A DNA stretch of 64,000 bases from an uncultured bacterium (GTDB lineage Bacteria; Armatimonadota; Hebobacteria; CAIYQO01): assembly GCA_903928345.1 (NCBI GenBank), contig CAIYQO010000273.1, forward strand, positions 1-64,000, read 5' to 3'. Both the position numbers and the translations under genes were made by a program. The notes below the pieces were generated by a model. It saw only the letters and a program-made list of their open reading frames with translations, was not told where the DNA came from and made no database searches. Positions 16,195 to 25,234 of this stretch are shown here, piece by piece (the stretch's first letter is position 1; the number at the start of each line of letters is the position of its first letter).

Positions 16195-17970
16195 CTAGAA
16201 CAGCGGCGGCAGGGAGGTCATCCCGGTGAAGTTCGTCTTGTCGTCCTGCATCACCGTCGGGGTCAAGAAGACCAGCGTTTCCGTGTTGTTCGTACTCTGG
16301 TCGGTGCTGCGGAAGAGCAACGGGCCGATGACCGGCAGCGAACTGAGCAGCGGGGTGTGCGTGCCGCCCACCGTCTCGTTTTTGCTCACGAAGCCGCCCA
16401 TCATGATCGTCTCGCCGTTCTTCACGCGCACGATGGTCTGCACCTGGATCGAGCTGCCGCCGGAGACGGAGCCGGAGCCGCCCGGGATCCCGATGCCGGC
16501 GCTGGGCGCGTTGAGCATCGGCGTCACGTTCAGTGTCACGGTGTCGTCCGGGTGAATGGTGACTTGATTGACCATGAGCCCCTGCGGGAAGGACTGCATC
16601 GTCACCTGCGGTGTGTTGAAGGTGTGCCCGAAGACGTCCTGCGACTGGTCGACGACGATGAACGGGATGGTGTCGATCACCTGGATGGAGGCCATCCCGC
16701 CGTTCTGCACGACGACGCGCGGGGCGTTGACCACCTTCGCCTTGGATTCGGTAATCAGGGTGGAGAGCGAGGCTTTCAGGTTGCCCTTGATGTAGCGCAT
16801 CCCGAAGTTGCCGGTATTGCCACCGTTGTTGGAGAAGACGGACAGCGGCACGCCGGCGATTTCCCACGACGCGCCGATGGACATGGCGTCCTGGATCTCC
16901 ATTTTGACGAACATCGCTTCGACGATGACCTGCTTGATCGGCTGGTCGAGAATTTTGATCAGCTCTTCGAGATGATCGATGTCATCGTCCGAGTCCGCGC
17001 TCACGAGCAGCATGTTCAGCCCGACGAGCCCGACGACCGTTTTGATACCCTTGGGCACGAATTCTTTGAGCCCGCCCGCGCCGGCCGCGGCGCCGTTGGC
17101 CGGCGCGGCCGGGTTAGCCGGATTCGCGGGGTTGGCCGGATTGACGGGGTTCACCGGATTGACCGGATTGACCTGCCCCGGCGGGTTGACGACCTGCGCG
17201 TCGCTCAACGGCCCGTCGGCGGTGAAGTTGGCATCGGTGGCCCCACCGTTGCGGCTCGACACGCTGCCGAGAGCGGCGCCGACCCACGGCGCGCTGTACG
17301 CGGTTGAATTATAGTCGGTACCGTTGTTCATCTTCTGGATGATCGCGGGGTTATGCGGGTCGAGCACCGTCTGGATGCGCATCTGCAACTGATCCTGGCG
17401 GGAGCGATCGGGGGGCGAAATGCTCGGGGCGCCGAGCATCCACGCCATTTCCGCCGCGTTCGTGTTCTTGAGCAGAATGTCGCGGATGACTAACCGTTTT
17501 TCCGCCACGGGGGTCGGCGTAGCGGCCGGGGCCGCATTCGTCGGGGTCGCGGCCGGCGCCACGGGCGTCACCACGGTATCCAGCGTCGGCGGCTGCGCGT
17601 TCTGCATGACGCGCGGCGGCGTGGTCGGGGTGACATCGACGGCGACTTCTTCGTGCTTGCCGATAAAGTAGGTGTCGCCGATGCGCCAGAAATCGAGCCC
17701 GACGGAGTCCGTGACGCGTTGCAGGATCGTCTCCAACGGGGTTGGGGTCGGGAAGTCCAGCGTGACCGGGTCATCCTTCTGGACCTGCATAACGAGCTTC
17801 ACACCGCTGAGTTCGGTGAGCTTCTTCACGGCTTCGCTGAATTTGATATTGGTGACCGTGACGATGATGCCGTTATGCTCCGCGCCCCATACGGGCAACG
17901 CCGTCAAGCACAGCCAGCAACAGAGCGCAATCAGCGCGCCCCAACGCACACCGAGATGGGATTTTCGCAT
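16195..17970 (-). CDS. Type II secretion/type IV pilus secretin (GspD/PilQ-like)
   Basis: 591 residues. Signal peptide (about 1-33, ending PVWGA); an N-terminal STN-like domain (about 40-110: IKFSEAVKKLTELSGVKLVMQ); a Pro/Ala/Thr linker; a secretin N-domain region with a run of NPV/NPA repeats near 320-345; and a C-terminal secretin domain with VIVEAMFVKMEIQDAMSIGASW and the hallmark GGFVSKNETVGGTHTPLLSSLPVIGPLLF. It forms the outer-membrane gate for pili or secreted proteins. GGGAGGA precedes the ATG. The upstream gene probably supplies an extra N domain. Confidence 0.9.
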   Translation of the reverse strand: MRKSHLGVRWGALIALCCWLCLTALPVWGAEHNGIIVTVTNIKFSEAVKKLTELSGVKLVMQVQKDDPVTLDFPTPTPLETILQRVTDSVGLDFWRIGDTYFIGKHEEVAVDVTPTTPPRVMQNAQPPTLDTVVTPVAPAATPTNAAPAATPTPVAEKRLVIRDILLKNTNAAEMAWMLGAPSISPPDRSRQDQLQMRIQTVLDPHNPAIIQKMNNGTDYNSTAYSAPWVGAALGSVSSRNGGATDANFTADGPLSDAQVVNPPGQVNPVNPVNPVNPANPANPANPAAPANGAAAGAGGLKEFVPKGIKTVVGLVGLNMLLVSADSDDDIDHLEELIKILDQPIKQVIVEAMFVKMEIQDAMSIGASWEIAGVPLSVFSNNGGNTGNFGMRYIKGNLKASLSTLITESKAKVVNAPRVVVQNGGMASIQVIDTIPFIVVDQSQDVFGHTFNTPQVTMQSFPQGLMVNQVTIHPDDTVTLNVTPMLNAPSAGIGIPGGSGSVSGGSSIQVQTIVRVKNGETIMMGGFVSKNETVGGTHTPLLSSLPVIGPLLFRSTDQSTNNTETLVFLTPTVMQDDKTNFTGMTSLPPLF

Positions 17971-18106
17971 GCCAGAGTCCTCCCTGTGATATGGTAAATC
18001 ACGCTGTGACCGCAGGGGTTCGTTACTACTGCTATTCGCCGTGCGGCGCCCGATCTCCTGCCGCACGCCCGTATATCCTGTGGTGCCCTTCGCCGCGCAG
18101 AACGGG

Positions 18107-18139
18107 GCCCGGGGAGAGACGGGAGCGTCTCCCCCGGGC
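18107..18139. terminator. GC-rich hairpin between the two secretin-module genes
   Basis: GCCCGGGG-type arms with an AGAGAC/GTCTCC extension flank a short loop. No T tract on either strand, so it may attenuate or protect mRNA ends rather than terminate. Confidence 0.4.
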
Positions 18140-18175
18140 ATACCTCGTCGTAGGCGGCAAGGGCCCGGTCGTGCC

Positions 18176-19075
18176 TCAATGCAGCATGGTGGTGCCGTAG
18201 CCGTTGGTCGTCCCGGTATTCATCGTCCCGGTGTTCGTCATGCCGTTCGACATGCCGTTCATACTCGTCATACCGTTCGACATGCCGTTCGACATCCCGT
18301 TCATGCCCGTCATCCCGTTCGACATACCGTTCATGCCCGTCGTGCCGTTCGTGCCCATCGTGTTGTAACCGGTACCGCTCATGCCCGAAGTGCCGCCTTG
18401 CAAGCTGGTGCCGAACAGGTCGATGGCCTGCCCGAAGCCCAGCGCCTGGCACAGCAGCGACAGGTCGATGTTGGAGACGCGGATGAGGCGGATCTTCGAC
18501 TCGCCCGAGGCGGACGACGTTGTCGTCTTCCCATCGGCGGACTTGGTGTCCTTGCTGCCGGTTTCAAAGCTAAGCGACGTGAAGCTGGCGGCATCCCCGG
18601 AACTCGAGGCCTTGCTGCTGCTATCGTCGCCCGCCGCGCTCACCGCGGGAGGGGTTACGTTGGAGGAGGGCGGTGCCATGGTGGGGAAAGCCCCCGCACC
18701 CGCGCCGGGAGTCGTCCCGCCGGCACCGGCCGCCGGCGCCGCGCCCGGACGTCCGACGATGCGGTAAAGGTAGACGCCGTCGCCCTGCGGGGTCTTGGTG
18801 TAGCTGATCTTATCGCCGAGGACGGCGTTCAGCACGTCCTCGAACTTGCCGCGCGTCTGCAGGCTGGTCACGTGACCGTTGACGCCGGCTTCCACGCGGA
18901 ACTGCTGCTTCGTGGTGTTGAAGAGCGCCGCCAACACAGCGTTGATGTCCGCGTCGCGGAGCACGATGTCGATCTGATCGCCATCATTGGCGATGGAAAT
19001 CTGTGCCAGGGCCGGTACCATCGCCCCGGACAACAACACGGCACAAATGCCGACCCATACCGCTACTCGCCGCAT
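18176..19075 (-). CDS. Secretin N-domain (STN-like) partner with Met/Asn/Gly repeat tail
   Basis: 299 residues. Signal peptide (1-25, ending PALAQ), then an STN-like domain (about 30-105: IDIVLRDADINAVLAALF ... FEDVLNAVLGDKISY), an Ala/Gly/Ser-rich linker, a short beta region (IRLIRVSNIDLSLLCQALG) and a C-terminal repeat built from MNGMSNG and TGMNG units (about 235-299). It lacks the secretin pore domain. It lies upstream of the secretin gene on the same strand, so it is likely a detached periplasmic ring component. GAGGAGGT is well placed before the ATG. Confidence 0.75.
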   Translation of the reverse strand: MRRVAVWVGICAVLLSGAMVPALAQISIANDGDQIDIVLRDADINAVLAALFNTTKQQFRVEAGVNGHVTSLQTRGKFEDVLNAVLGDKISYTKTPQGDGVYLYRIVGRPGAAPAAGAGGTTPGAGAGAFPTMAPPSSNVTPPAVSAAGDDSSSKASSSGDAASFTSLSFETGSKDTKSADGKTTTSSASGESKIRLIRVSNIDLSLLCQALGFGQAIDLFGTSLQGGTSGMSGTGYNTMGTNGTTGMNGMSNGMTGMNGMSNGMSNGMTSMNGMSNGMTNTGTMNTGTTNGYGTTMLH

Positions 19076-19281
19076 ATCCGACCTCCTCAGAGTGGGGAGC
19101 ATAGACTACCACCCAGGCTAGTTTACCACGGGAAGTACAATTCCACAACGGCCTGCGGAGCTTTTTCGGCGACTGCCCGGAAAAAAGTCGCCGTTTCACC
19201 GCACATAGGCTAGCGGAAAGACGACCGGCATGCAAGGGGTACGTGGCGCACGGCGGTACAAAGTGGGTTAAATTCCGTCGC

Positions 19282-20562
19282 CTACCCCACCGTCACCGTC
19301 GGACGCAAGTCGTGCAGCACCAGGCCGGTGGGCACTTTGGGGTAAAAATAGGTCGATTTCTGCGGCAGGCGCTCACCGGCGGCGGCGAGGGTGAACACGT
19401 CGGCGATGGGCGTGGGGTTGAGCAGCAAGGCCGCCTGGGCCTCGCCGGCGTCCACCCGTGCCACCGCCTGCGCGGGATCGCCGGTGTAGCGCACGTGGCT
19501 CTCTACCGTCGCCGCGCTGGCCGGCTCCAACGCGAGGAGCGGGCCGATGACCGCCTCCTGCGCGAGCTGCACGTCGAGCACGGGCAGCCCGTTGCGCACC
19601 GTGCGCGGCGCGGTGAGCAATTGATAACACCCGGGCGTGTACCAGATAAAGGCGTGGCCGTCCTGCCGTGCCAACAGCTCGGTCAGCGCGTCGGGGGTGG
19701 GCACCTCCAGCGGCGTGACGGTGAAGTGGGCGCCGACGACGCGGCAAAAGGCGTCGCGCATCGCCGGCGTGAGGGTCAGCAACCGGTGGGTGGCCAGCAC
19801 CAGCAGGCCGGGGTCGTGCATCTCCACCAGCAGCATGAAGGCGTAGTTGAAGGCCGCGTCGGCGGGTGCGTCGGGATACGTCGCGCGCAGGTCGTCGCGC
19901 AGCGCGAGCATCGTCTCGTAGCGGTGATGGCCGTCGGCAATGAGAAGCTGCCGCGTGGCCAGCGCCTCGGTGATGGCGGCGGTCAGCGCGGGATCGTCCG
20001 TGCGCCACAGCGTGTCGTCGAAGCCGTACCCCTGCGCGGTGGCCAGCGGGGCCGCCGCGGTGGCGCGCGCCAGCACGTCGCCCAGCGCGGTCTGCCGCCC
20101 GTCGTACAGGCCGAAGACGGGGGACATGCTCGCCAGACAGGTGCGCATCAGTTGCAGCCGGTCGGCTTTGGGGCCTTTCAGCGTCCACTCGTGCGGCAGC
20201 ACGGCGCCGGCGCCGAAGGGCTCCAGCGCCACCGCGGCAAAGATGCCGGTGCGCGTGAAGGTGTGGCCCGCGTGGGTGAAGCGCTGGCAGTGGGGGTAAT
20301 ACGCCGGCGCGTCCTGGGTGAGGATGCCCGCCGCGCGCCAGGCGTCCAGGTCGGCGCGGGCGCGCGTGTAGCGGTTGTCGTCGGCGGTATCTCGCGGCGT
20401 GGTGACGCCGTACTCCAGCCGGATCACGTTGTGCGGATCGCGCGTATACAGCGCGGCTTGCTCGTCGGGGGCGATCACGTCATACGGCGGTGCCAACACG
20501 CGCGCCAGGTCGGCGACGTGGTCGGCGGCGTAGCGCAGGGCGCGAAAAGGGCGCACGGGCAT
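19282..20562 (-). CDS. DUF1015 family protein
   Basis: 426 residues across the full DUF1015 family length. The N-terminus MPVRPFRALRYA and YDVIAPDEQAALYTRDPHNVIRLE are typical, as is the conserved ADGHHRYETML motif with its His pair. Members are cytoplasmic, often called SpoOJ/ParA/ParB/RepB-like or HTH-type in databases, but no function is proven. GAGGAG precedes the ATG. A TATAAT box lies on the minus strand at 20624-20619. Confidence 0.88.
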   Translation of the reverse strand: MPVRPFRALRYAADHVADLARVLAPPYDVIAPDEQAALYTRDPHNVIRLEYGVTTPRDTADDNRYTRARADLDAWRAAGILTQDAPAYYPHCQRFTHAGHTFTRTGIFAAVALEPFGAGAVLPHEWTLKGPKADRLQLMRTCLASMSPVFGLYDGRQTALGDVLARATAAAPLATAQGYGFDDTLWRTDDPALTAAITEALATRQLLIADGHHRYETMLALRDDLRATYPDAPADAAFNYAFMLLVEMHDPGLLVLATHRLLTLTPAMRDAFCRVVGAHFTVTPLEVPTPDALTELLARQDGHAFIWYTPGCYQLLTAPRTVRNGLPVLDVQLAQEAVIGPLLALEPASAATVESHVRYTGDPAQAVARVDAGEAQAALLLNPTPIADVFTLAAAGERLPQKSTYFYPKVPTGLVLHDLRPTVTVG

Positions 20563-20711
20563 ATGACGGACTCCTCGGCAGCGGTGCACGGCGCCGATCT
20601 CGGCCCGCGCGGCAATCTATTATAAGGATACCGAGAAATCCGCAACACGGCAAGCCAGCCGTACTCCGCCCGGCGGATCGCGGTTGAGGGAAAGTTGAAC
20701 GGGGAATTCCA

Positions 20712-20740
20712 TTGACAACCCAACGGCATTGCGCTATGAT
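20712..20740 (+). promoter_or_regulatory. Predicted strong promoter of the prepilin gene
   Basis: Perfect TTGACA at 20712-20717, 17-bp spacer, TATGAT at 20735-20740. This predicts a leader of about 55 nt with an AAGGAG Shine-Dalgarno before the ATG at 20801. Confidence 0.75.
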
Positions 20741-20800
20741 AATACATCTTACCGGTATGTGCCCGTACCGGCATCATCTTTCCGCGGAAGGAGTACGCAC

Positions 20801-21820
20801 ATGAAGCGTGGCTTTACTCTTATCGAACTCCTGGTCGTGATTGCTATTATAGCGATCCTCGCGGCCATCCTCTTCCCGGTCTTCGCCAAAGCGCGTGAGA
20901 AGGCGCGGCAGACCACCTGTATCAACAACCAGCGACAGATCTGCACGGCCCTGCTGATCTACGCGCAGGACAACAACGAGATTATGCCTACCACCGATGT
21001 GGCATGGTCGGCGATCAACATCGACCGCGGCGTACTGAAGTGCCCCACCGCCGCGCGCATCGCCAACGGATACGCCTATAACTATCTGATCGGCGGCAAA
21101 AGTATGGGCGAGATCAAGGATCCCTCGTCAGCCTTTTTTACCGTGGACAGCACCTCTGCCGACAACGTCTGGCGCACCGCGGCCGACACCGCCACGCGCC
21201 ATAACGGCAAGGCCCAGTTCGGCTACGCCGACGGCCACGTCGACGCCCCGACAGCGACGCCCATCGGCAACGGTGTGCTGATTAAAATCGGCAATGCGAG
21301 CAACGCCACCACCATCAGCACGGTGCTCTTTACCAAGCAGTTTGCCTTCGCCAACAACGACCCGCAGCTCACCACGCTGGGTGTCAACAACATCGGCAGC
21401 TTCAACTGGGGCAACGGCGCCCCGGGCAACGCCTCCGGCGCCGGCATCAACGGCTGCCCGGTCGACGGCTTCGGCGTCATCTGGTCCGGCTACCTGATTG
21501 TGCCCGGCACTACCAGCCCGATCACCGCTACCTTCTACGGGCAAGGTGACGACGGCGGGCGCATGACGATTACCGACTGCGAAGCCAGCCCGCAAACGGC
21601 ATCCACGCTTTTCACCTTCACGACCAACACGAGCGCCACCGGTACCTACACCTTCACCCCGATGCATACCGACGGCACCCCGCACATCTATAAGTTCGAA
21701 TATCAGTTCTATGAAAATGGCGGCGGCGCCAATGGCAGCACGTACTGGAATATCGGCGGTGGCAACGTCACCATGCCGAACACCGTGATGTACTACGGTT
21801 ACGACGCCTACGGCTATTGA
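20801..21820 (+). CDS. Type IV prepilin-like protein with C-terminal PA14-like domain
   Basis: 339 residues. The class III leader [19 protein letters not shown] gives a prepilin peptidase site after Gly4 with Glu at mature position 5. The central part ends with the H-x9-DG motif ([12 protein letters not shown]) of the DUF1559-type pseudopilins. Unusually, about residues 225-335 ([36 protein letters not shown]) look like a PA14 beta-barrel, a fold used for carbohydrate binding. Probably a surface-exposed pilin with an adhesive tip. Good GGAAGGAG ribosome site. Confidence 0.85.
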   Translation: MKRGFTLIELLVVIAIIAILAAILFPVFAKAREKARQTTCINNQRQICTALLIYAQDNNEIMPTTDVAWSAINIDRGVLKCPTAARIANGYAYNYLIGGKSMGEIKDPSSAFFTVDSTSADNVWRTAADTATRHNGKAQFGYADGHVDAPTATPIGNGVLIKIGNASNATTISTVLFTKQFAFANNDPQLTTLGVNNIGSFNWGNGAPGNASGAGINGCPVDGFGVIWSGYLIVPGTTSPITATFYGQGDDGGRMTITDCEASPQTASTLFTFTTNTSATGTYTFTPMHTDGTPHIYKFEYQFYENGGGANGSTYWNIGGGNVTMPNTVMYYGYDAYGY

Positions 21821-21842
21821 TCCGTTCTGACCTACGCTTGTC

Positions 21843-21870
21843 ACGGCGCGTCCCACCCGGGGCGCGCCGT
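21843..21870 (+). terminator. Hairpin terminator downstream of the prepilin gene
   Basis: 12-bp stem (21843-21854 with 21859-21870, one G-T pair) and a 4-base loop. No strong T run follows. Confidence 0.6.
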
Positions 21871-21875
21871 TGCGC

Positions 21876-21905
21876 TTGCCGCGACACCCCTTCCGCGAGT
21901 ACAAT
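21876..21905 (+). promoter_or_regulatory. Predicted leaderless promoter of the Lrp-type regulator
   Basis: TTGCCG at 21876-21881, 18-bp spacer, TACAAT at 21900-21905. Six bases later comes the ATG at 21912, with no room for a ribosome site. Confidence 0.55.
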
Positions 21906-21911
21906 ACTCCT

Positions 21912-22394
21912 ATGCTTGACGTATTGCATTTACTGGAACAGGATTGCCGGCTGACGCCCGAGGCGCTGGCCGAGCGCACCGGGCGCCCGGTGGACGAGGT
22001 GCAGGCCTTTGTGGCGGACGCCGAAGCGCAAGGGATCATCCGCCGCTACAAGGCGGTGATCGACTGGGAGCGCGTGGAGTCGGCCCAGCTCACCTTCGCC
22101 TTCATCGAGGTGCGCGTCACCCCGCAGCGCGATTTCGGCTTCGACACTGTGGCCGAGCGTATCATGCGCTTCCCCGAAGTGCATTCGCTCTACCTGATGT
22201 CCGGCAGCTACGACCTGCACGTGGTGGTGAAGGGGAAAGACCTGCGCGAAATCGCCAACTTCGTCACCACCAAGCTCGCCCCGCTGGACGCCGTGCTCAG
22301 CACCACCACCCATTTCGTGCTCAAAGGGTACAAGGTCGACGGTGACGCCATGATCGACCTCGACACCCCGAACCGGTTGCCGGTCACGCCGTAA
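21912..22394 (+). CDS. Lrp/AsnC family transcriptional regulator
   Basis: 160 residues. An N-terminal winged helix (about 1-55: LDVLHLLEQDCRLTPEALAERTG ... EAQGIIRRYKAVIDW) is followed by the RAM ligand-binding domain (about 65-140: AFIEVRV, LYLMSGSYDLHVVVKG). These proteins form octamers and respond to amino acids or similar metabolites. Target genes are unknown; the adjacent glmU is preceded by a long palindrome. The ATG was chosen because it lies six bases past a -10 box. Confidence 0.9.
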   Translation: MLDVLHLLEQDCRLTPEALAERTGRPVDEVQAFVADAEAQGIIRRYKAVIDWERVESAQLTFAFIEVRVTPQRDFGFDTVAERIMRFPEVHSLYLMSGSYDLHVVVKGKDLREIANFVTTKLAPLDAVLSTTTHFVLKGYKVDGDAMIDLDTPNRLPVTP

Positions 22395-22400
22395 GCTGTG

Positions 22401-22530
22401 ATCGCCCCCCCACCCACACCCCCTCCCCGTAACATCGTGTGACAGGGGAGGGGGGACCGAGTGTCGGGAAGTTTCCTCCCTTCCCCCGTCACAGGACGTT
22501 ACGGGGGAAGGGCTGGGGATGGGGGGCGAT
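22401..22530. repeat. Long-armed palindromic repeat, family A copy 1
   Basis: Arms of about 53 bp (22401-22454, 22476-22530) are near reverse complements; the ends read ATCGCCCCCC and GGGGGGCGAT. The core in the right arm is CCCCCGTCACAGGACGTTAC. It lies between the Lrp gene and glmU. Other copies: 30954-31108, 45539-45688, 48645-48796. Confidence 0.9.
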
Positions 22531-22580
22531 GACAGGAAAACGCCGGTGTGATACTACAGCGTATACAGGAGAGACTCCCC

Positions 22581-23948
22581 ATGATCGAAACCCATCCCGT
22601 CGCCGCGGTGATTCTCGCGGCCGGCAAAGGCACGCGCATGAAATCGGCGCGGGCCAAGGCGCTCTTCGAACTGTGCGGGCAACCGCTGGCGCACTTCCCC
22701 ATCCGCGCCGCCCGCGAGGCGGGCATTGAGCGTGTGGTGCTGGTGGTCGGCCATCAGGCCGACGCAGTGCGCGCCGCGGTGGGCGACGACGTGGAATACG
22801 CCCTGCAGGCGGAACAACACGGCACCGGCCACGCGCTAATGTGTGCCGAGGAGGCGCTGCGCGGCTTCACCGGCACCGTCTTCGTGCACTGCGTCGACGT
22901 GCCCCTGCTGCCGCCGCACCTCATCAGCGCCATGCTGCACGCGCACCTGGCCAGCGGGCACGCCGCCACGCTGCTCACCGTGCGCATGGAAGACCCCGCC
23001 AACTACGGGCGCATCGTGCGCAACGACGCGGGGCACGTGCAGCGTATCGTGGAGTATCGCGACGCGAACGCCGAAGAGCGCGCCATCGACGAGATCAACT
23101 CCGGCACCTACTGCTTCCAGGCGCCGCTCATCTTCGAGGCGCTACGCGAGATCACCAACGACAACGACCAAGGTGAATACTACCTGACCGACGTGGTGGA
23201 GCGGCTCATCGCGCGCGGTGAGACGGTCGGCGCGATCATCGCCCCCGAGGAGCGCATGGTGGCCGGCATCAACGACCGCGTGCAACTCGCCGAGGCCGAA
23301 CACGCCCTGCGCGACGGCATCCGCCGCCGCCACATGCTCAACGGCGTCTCCCTCACCGACCCGGCGAGCACCTTCATCGACGAGGACGTGGAGATCGGCC
23401 GCGACACCACCATCGGCCCCTTCAGCATGCTTCATACCGGCACGCGCATCGGCGAGGGCTGCACCGTCGGCCCGAGCTGCCAGCTCTTCGCGGCGATCCT
23501 GGAGGACGGCGCCACGGTGGACAGCTCGCGCATCGAGAAGAGCATCGTACGCACCGGCGCCAAGGTCGGGCCGTTCGCCCGACTGCGCCCGGGGTGCGAC
23601 ATCGCGCCCGGCGCCGAGGTGGGCAACTTCTCCGAGATGAAAAACACGAAGGTCGGCGCCAAAAGCAAGGTGCATCACCACGGCTACCTGGGTGACACCA
23701 CGCTGGGCGAAGGGGTGAATATCGGCGCCGGCACGATTACCTGCAACTACGACGGCAAAAAGAAGCACCCCACCGTGATCGGCGACCGCGCCTTCATCGG
23801 CAGCGGCAATCTGCTGGTGGCCCCGGTCGTCATCGGCGACGATGCCCTTACCGGCGCCGGCGCCGTGGTCACCCACGACGTGCCCACCGGTAAGATCGCC
23901 TACGGCCTACCCGCCCGCGTGGTGAAAGACCGCGCGCCGGCGAAGTAG
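22581..23948 (+). CDS. glmU: Bifunctional UDP-GlcNAc pyrophosphorylase / GlcN-1-P acetyltransferase
   Basis: 455 residues. The N-terminal nucleotidyltransferase domain (about 1-230) has LAAGKGTRMKS and the EQHGTGHA uridine loop. The C-terminal left-handed beta helix (about 250-455) has hexapeptide repeats and the motif NFSEMKNTKVG with the acetyl-CoA binding NYDGKKKHPT. It makes UDP-GlcNAc, needed for both peptidoglycan (murB/murC here) and lipid A (lpxB here). ATG at 22581 follows CAGGAGAG. Confidence 0.93.
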   Translation: MIETHPVAAVILAAGKGTRMKSARAKALFELCGQPLAHFPIRAAREAGIERVVLVVGHQADAVRAAVGDDVEYALQAEQHGTGHALMCAEEALRGFTGTVFVHCVDVPLLPPHLISAMLHAHLASGHAATLLTVRMEDPANYGRIVRNDAGHVQRIVEYRDANAEERAIDEINSGTYCFQAPLIFEALREITNDNDQGEYYLTDVVERLIARGETVGAIIAPEERMVAGINDRVQLAEAEHALRDGIRRRHMLNGVSLTDPASTFIDEDVEIGRDTTIGPFSMLHTGTRIGEGCTVGPSCQLFAAILEDGATVDSSRIEKSIVRTGAKVGPFARLRPGCDIAPGAEVGNFSEMKNTKVGAKSKVHHHGYLGDTTLGEGVNIGAGTITCNYDGKKKHPTVIGDRAFIGSGNLLVAPVVIGDDALTGAGAVVTHDVPTGKIAYGLPARVVKDRAPAK

Positions 23949-24040
23949 CCGCGGGTACGCGATACTTTCTCCTGCGTGGGAAGGGAACGACGCGCGCCGC
24001 GTCGAAGAAATTTAAAACCGAGGTCAACGCCGAGCCGGTC

Positions 24041-24070
24041 GATCGGTGTGAACCGTACTGAACACCGATC
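24041..24070. promoter_or_regulatory. Short inverted repeat upstream of prs
   Basis: Perfect 9-bp arms GATCGGTGT (24041-24049) and ACACCGATC (24062-24070) with a 12-base centre, ending 34 bases before the prs ATG. It could be an operator or an mRNA hairpin. Confidence 0.45.
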
Positions 24071-24103
24071 ACCGCTGTCCGCACATTGACGAGGGAATTA
24101 GCA

Positions 24104-25069
24104 ATGGAACACTTGCGCATACTCACCGGCACCGCCAACCCGCAGTTGGCGCGCGACATCGCCGCACACCTGGGCGTACACGTCACCGATACGCTGGTAA
24201 CACGTTTCAGCGACGGAGAAATCCGCGTGCAGGTGCAGGAGAGCGTACGCGGGATGGATGTCTTCCTCATCCAGCCCACCTGTCCACCGGCGAGCGAAAA
24301 CATCATCGAGCTGCTCATCATCCTCGATGCCCTGAAGCGCGCCTCACCGCAACGCATCACCGCGGTGATCCCCTACTATGGCTACGCGCGGCAGGAGAAG
24401 AAGACGAAGCCGCGTGAGCCGATCGCCGCGCGCCTGATGGCCGACCTCATCACCACCGCGGGCGCCAACCGCCTCTTCCTCGTCGACCTGCACGTGCAGA
24501 CGATCCAGGGCTTCTTCAACCTGCCCGTGGATCACGTGCCCGCCGGGCCGCTGCTGGGCGAGTATTTTCGCGCGCGCGGCTTTGCCGACGGCAACACCGT
24601 GGTAGTCTCGCCGGACGTAGGCGGCGTGGGCCGCGCCACTTCGTTGGGCGACCGCCTGGGTGCCACGCTGGCGATCATCGCCAAGCGCCGCCCCGAGCCG
24701 AACGAGTGCGAGGTGATCGACGTCATCGGTGACGTGGAAGGCAAACGCGTGGTGATCGTGGACGACATCGTCGACACCGCCGGCTCGCTGTGTTCCGGTG
24801 CGCAGGCACTCATGGCGCGCGGCGCGCGGGAGATCTACGCCTGCGCCAGCCACGGCGTCCTTTCCGGGCCCGCTATCGAACGCCTGGAGCAGTCGCCGAT
24901 TATCAAGCTCGTCATCACGGACACCATTCCCCTGCCCCCCGAACAGCGCATCCCGAAGATCGAGGTGCTCTCCGTCGCCCCGATGCTCGCGGAAGGCATC
25001 CGCCGCATTCACGGCGACCTGTCCCTTTCCACGATCTTCGACCGCTTCTGGGTGCAGGACACACGGTAA
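24104..25069 (+). CDS. prs: Ribose-phosphate pyrophosphokinase
   Basis: 321 residues. It makes PRPP from ribose-5-phosphate and ATP in the cytoplasm, feeding nucleotides, His, Trp and NAD. Visible are the FSDGE ribose-phosphate loop, RQEKKTKPREPI catalytic flexible region, DLH (metal) and the PRPP-binding VIVDDIVDTAGSL. Length is usual for class I enzymes. GAGGGAA precedes the ATG. The glmU-prs order is common in bacteria. Confidence 0.94.
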   Translation: MEHLRILTGTANPQLARDIAAHLGVHVTDTLVTRFSDGEIRVQVQESVRGMDVFLIQPTCPPASENIIELLIILDALKRASPQRITAVIPYYGYARQEKKTKPREPIAARLMADLITTAGANRLFLVDLHVQTIQGFFNLPVDHVPAGPLLGEYFRARGFADGNTVVVSPDVGGVGRATSLGDRLGATLAIIAKRRPEPNECEVIDVIGDVEGKRVVIVDDIVDTAGSLCSGAQALMARGAREIYACASHGVLSGPAIERLEQSPIIKLVITDTIPLPPEQRIPKIEVLSVAPMLAEGIRRIHGDLSLSTIFDRFWVQDTR

Positions 25070-25234
25070 CACTATATTGGATTTTTGATTGCGGATTGGG
25101 CGGGAACCCCGCGGGCGGGTGTATAAAACCCCTCACTTGGGGTATAATAGAGCGACATTCTGACATTTTACCCGACTACCATCCAAAAGCGAAATTCCAC
25201 ATCCACATTCTTTTTTGCGGAGGCGCGTACTCTT

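Noticed and set aside
17100-17180. Tandem DNA repeat in the secretin gene
   Set aside because: It encodes the NPV/NPA residues in frame; a protein repeat, not a separate element.
18220-18360. Repeating GACATGCCGTTC-type DNA looked at first like a CRISPR array
   Set aside because: It lies within the coding frame of the Met/Asn/Gly repeat tail; units have no unique spacers and there are no cas genes.
21128-22039. 303-codon minus-strand open frame
   Set aside because: Antisense to the prepilin gene.
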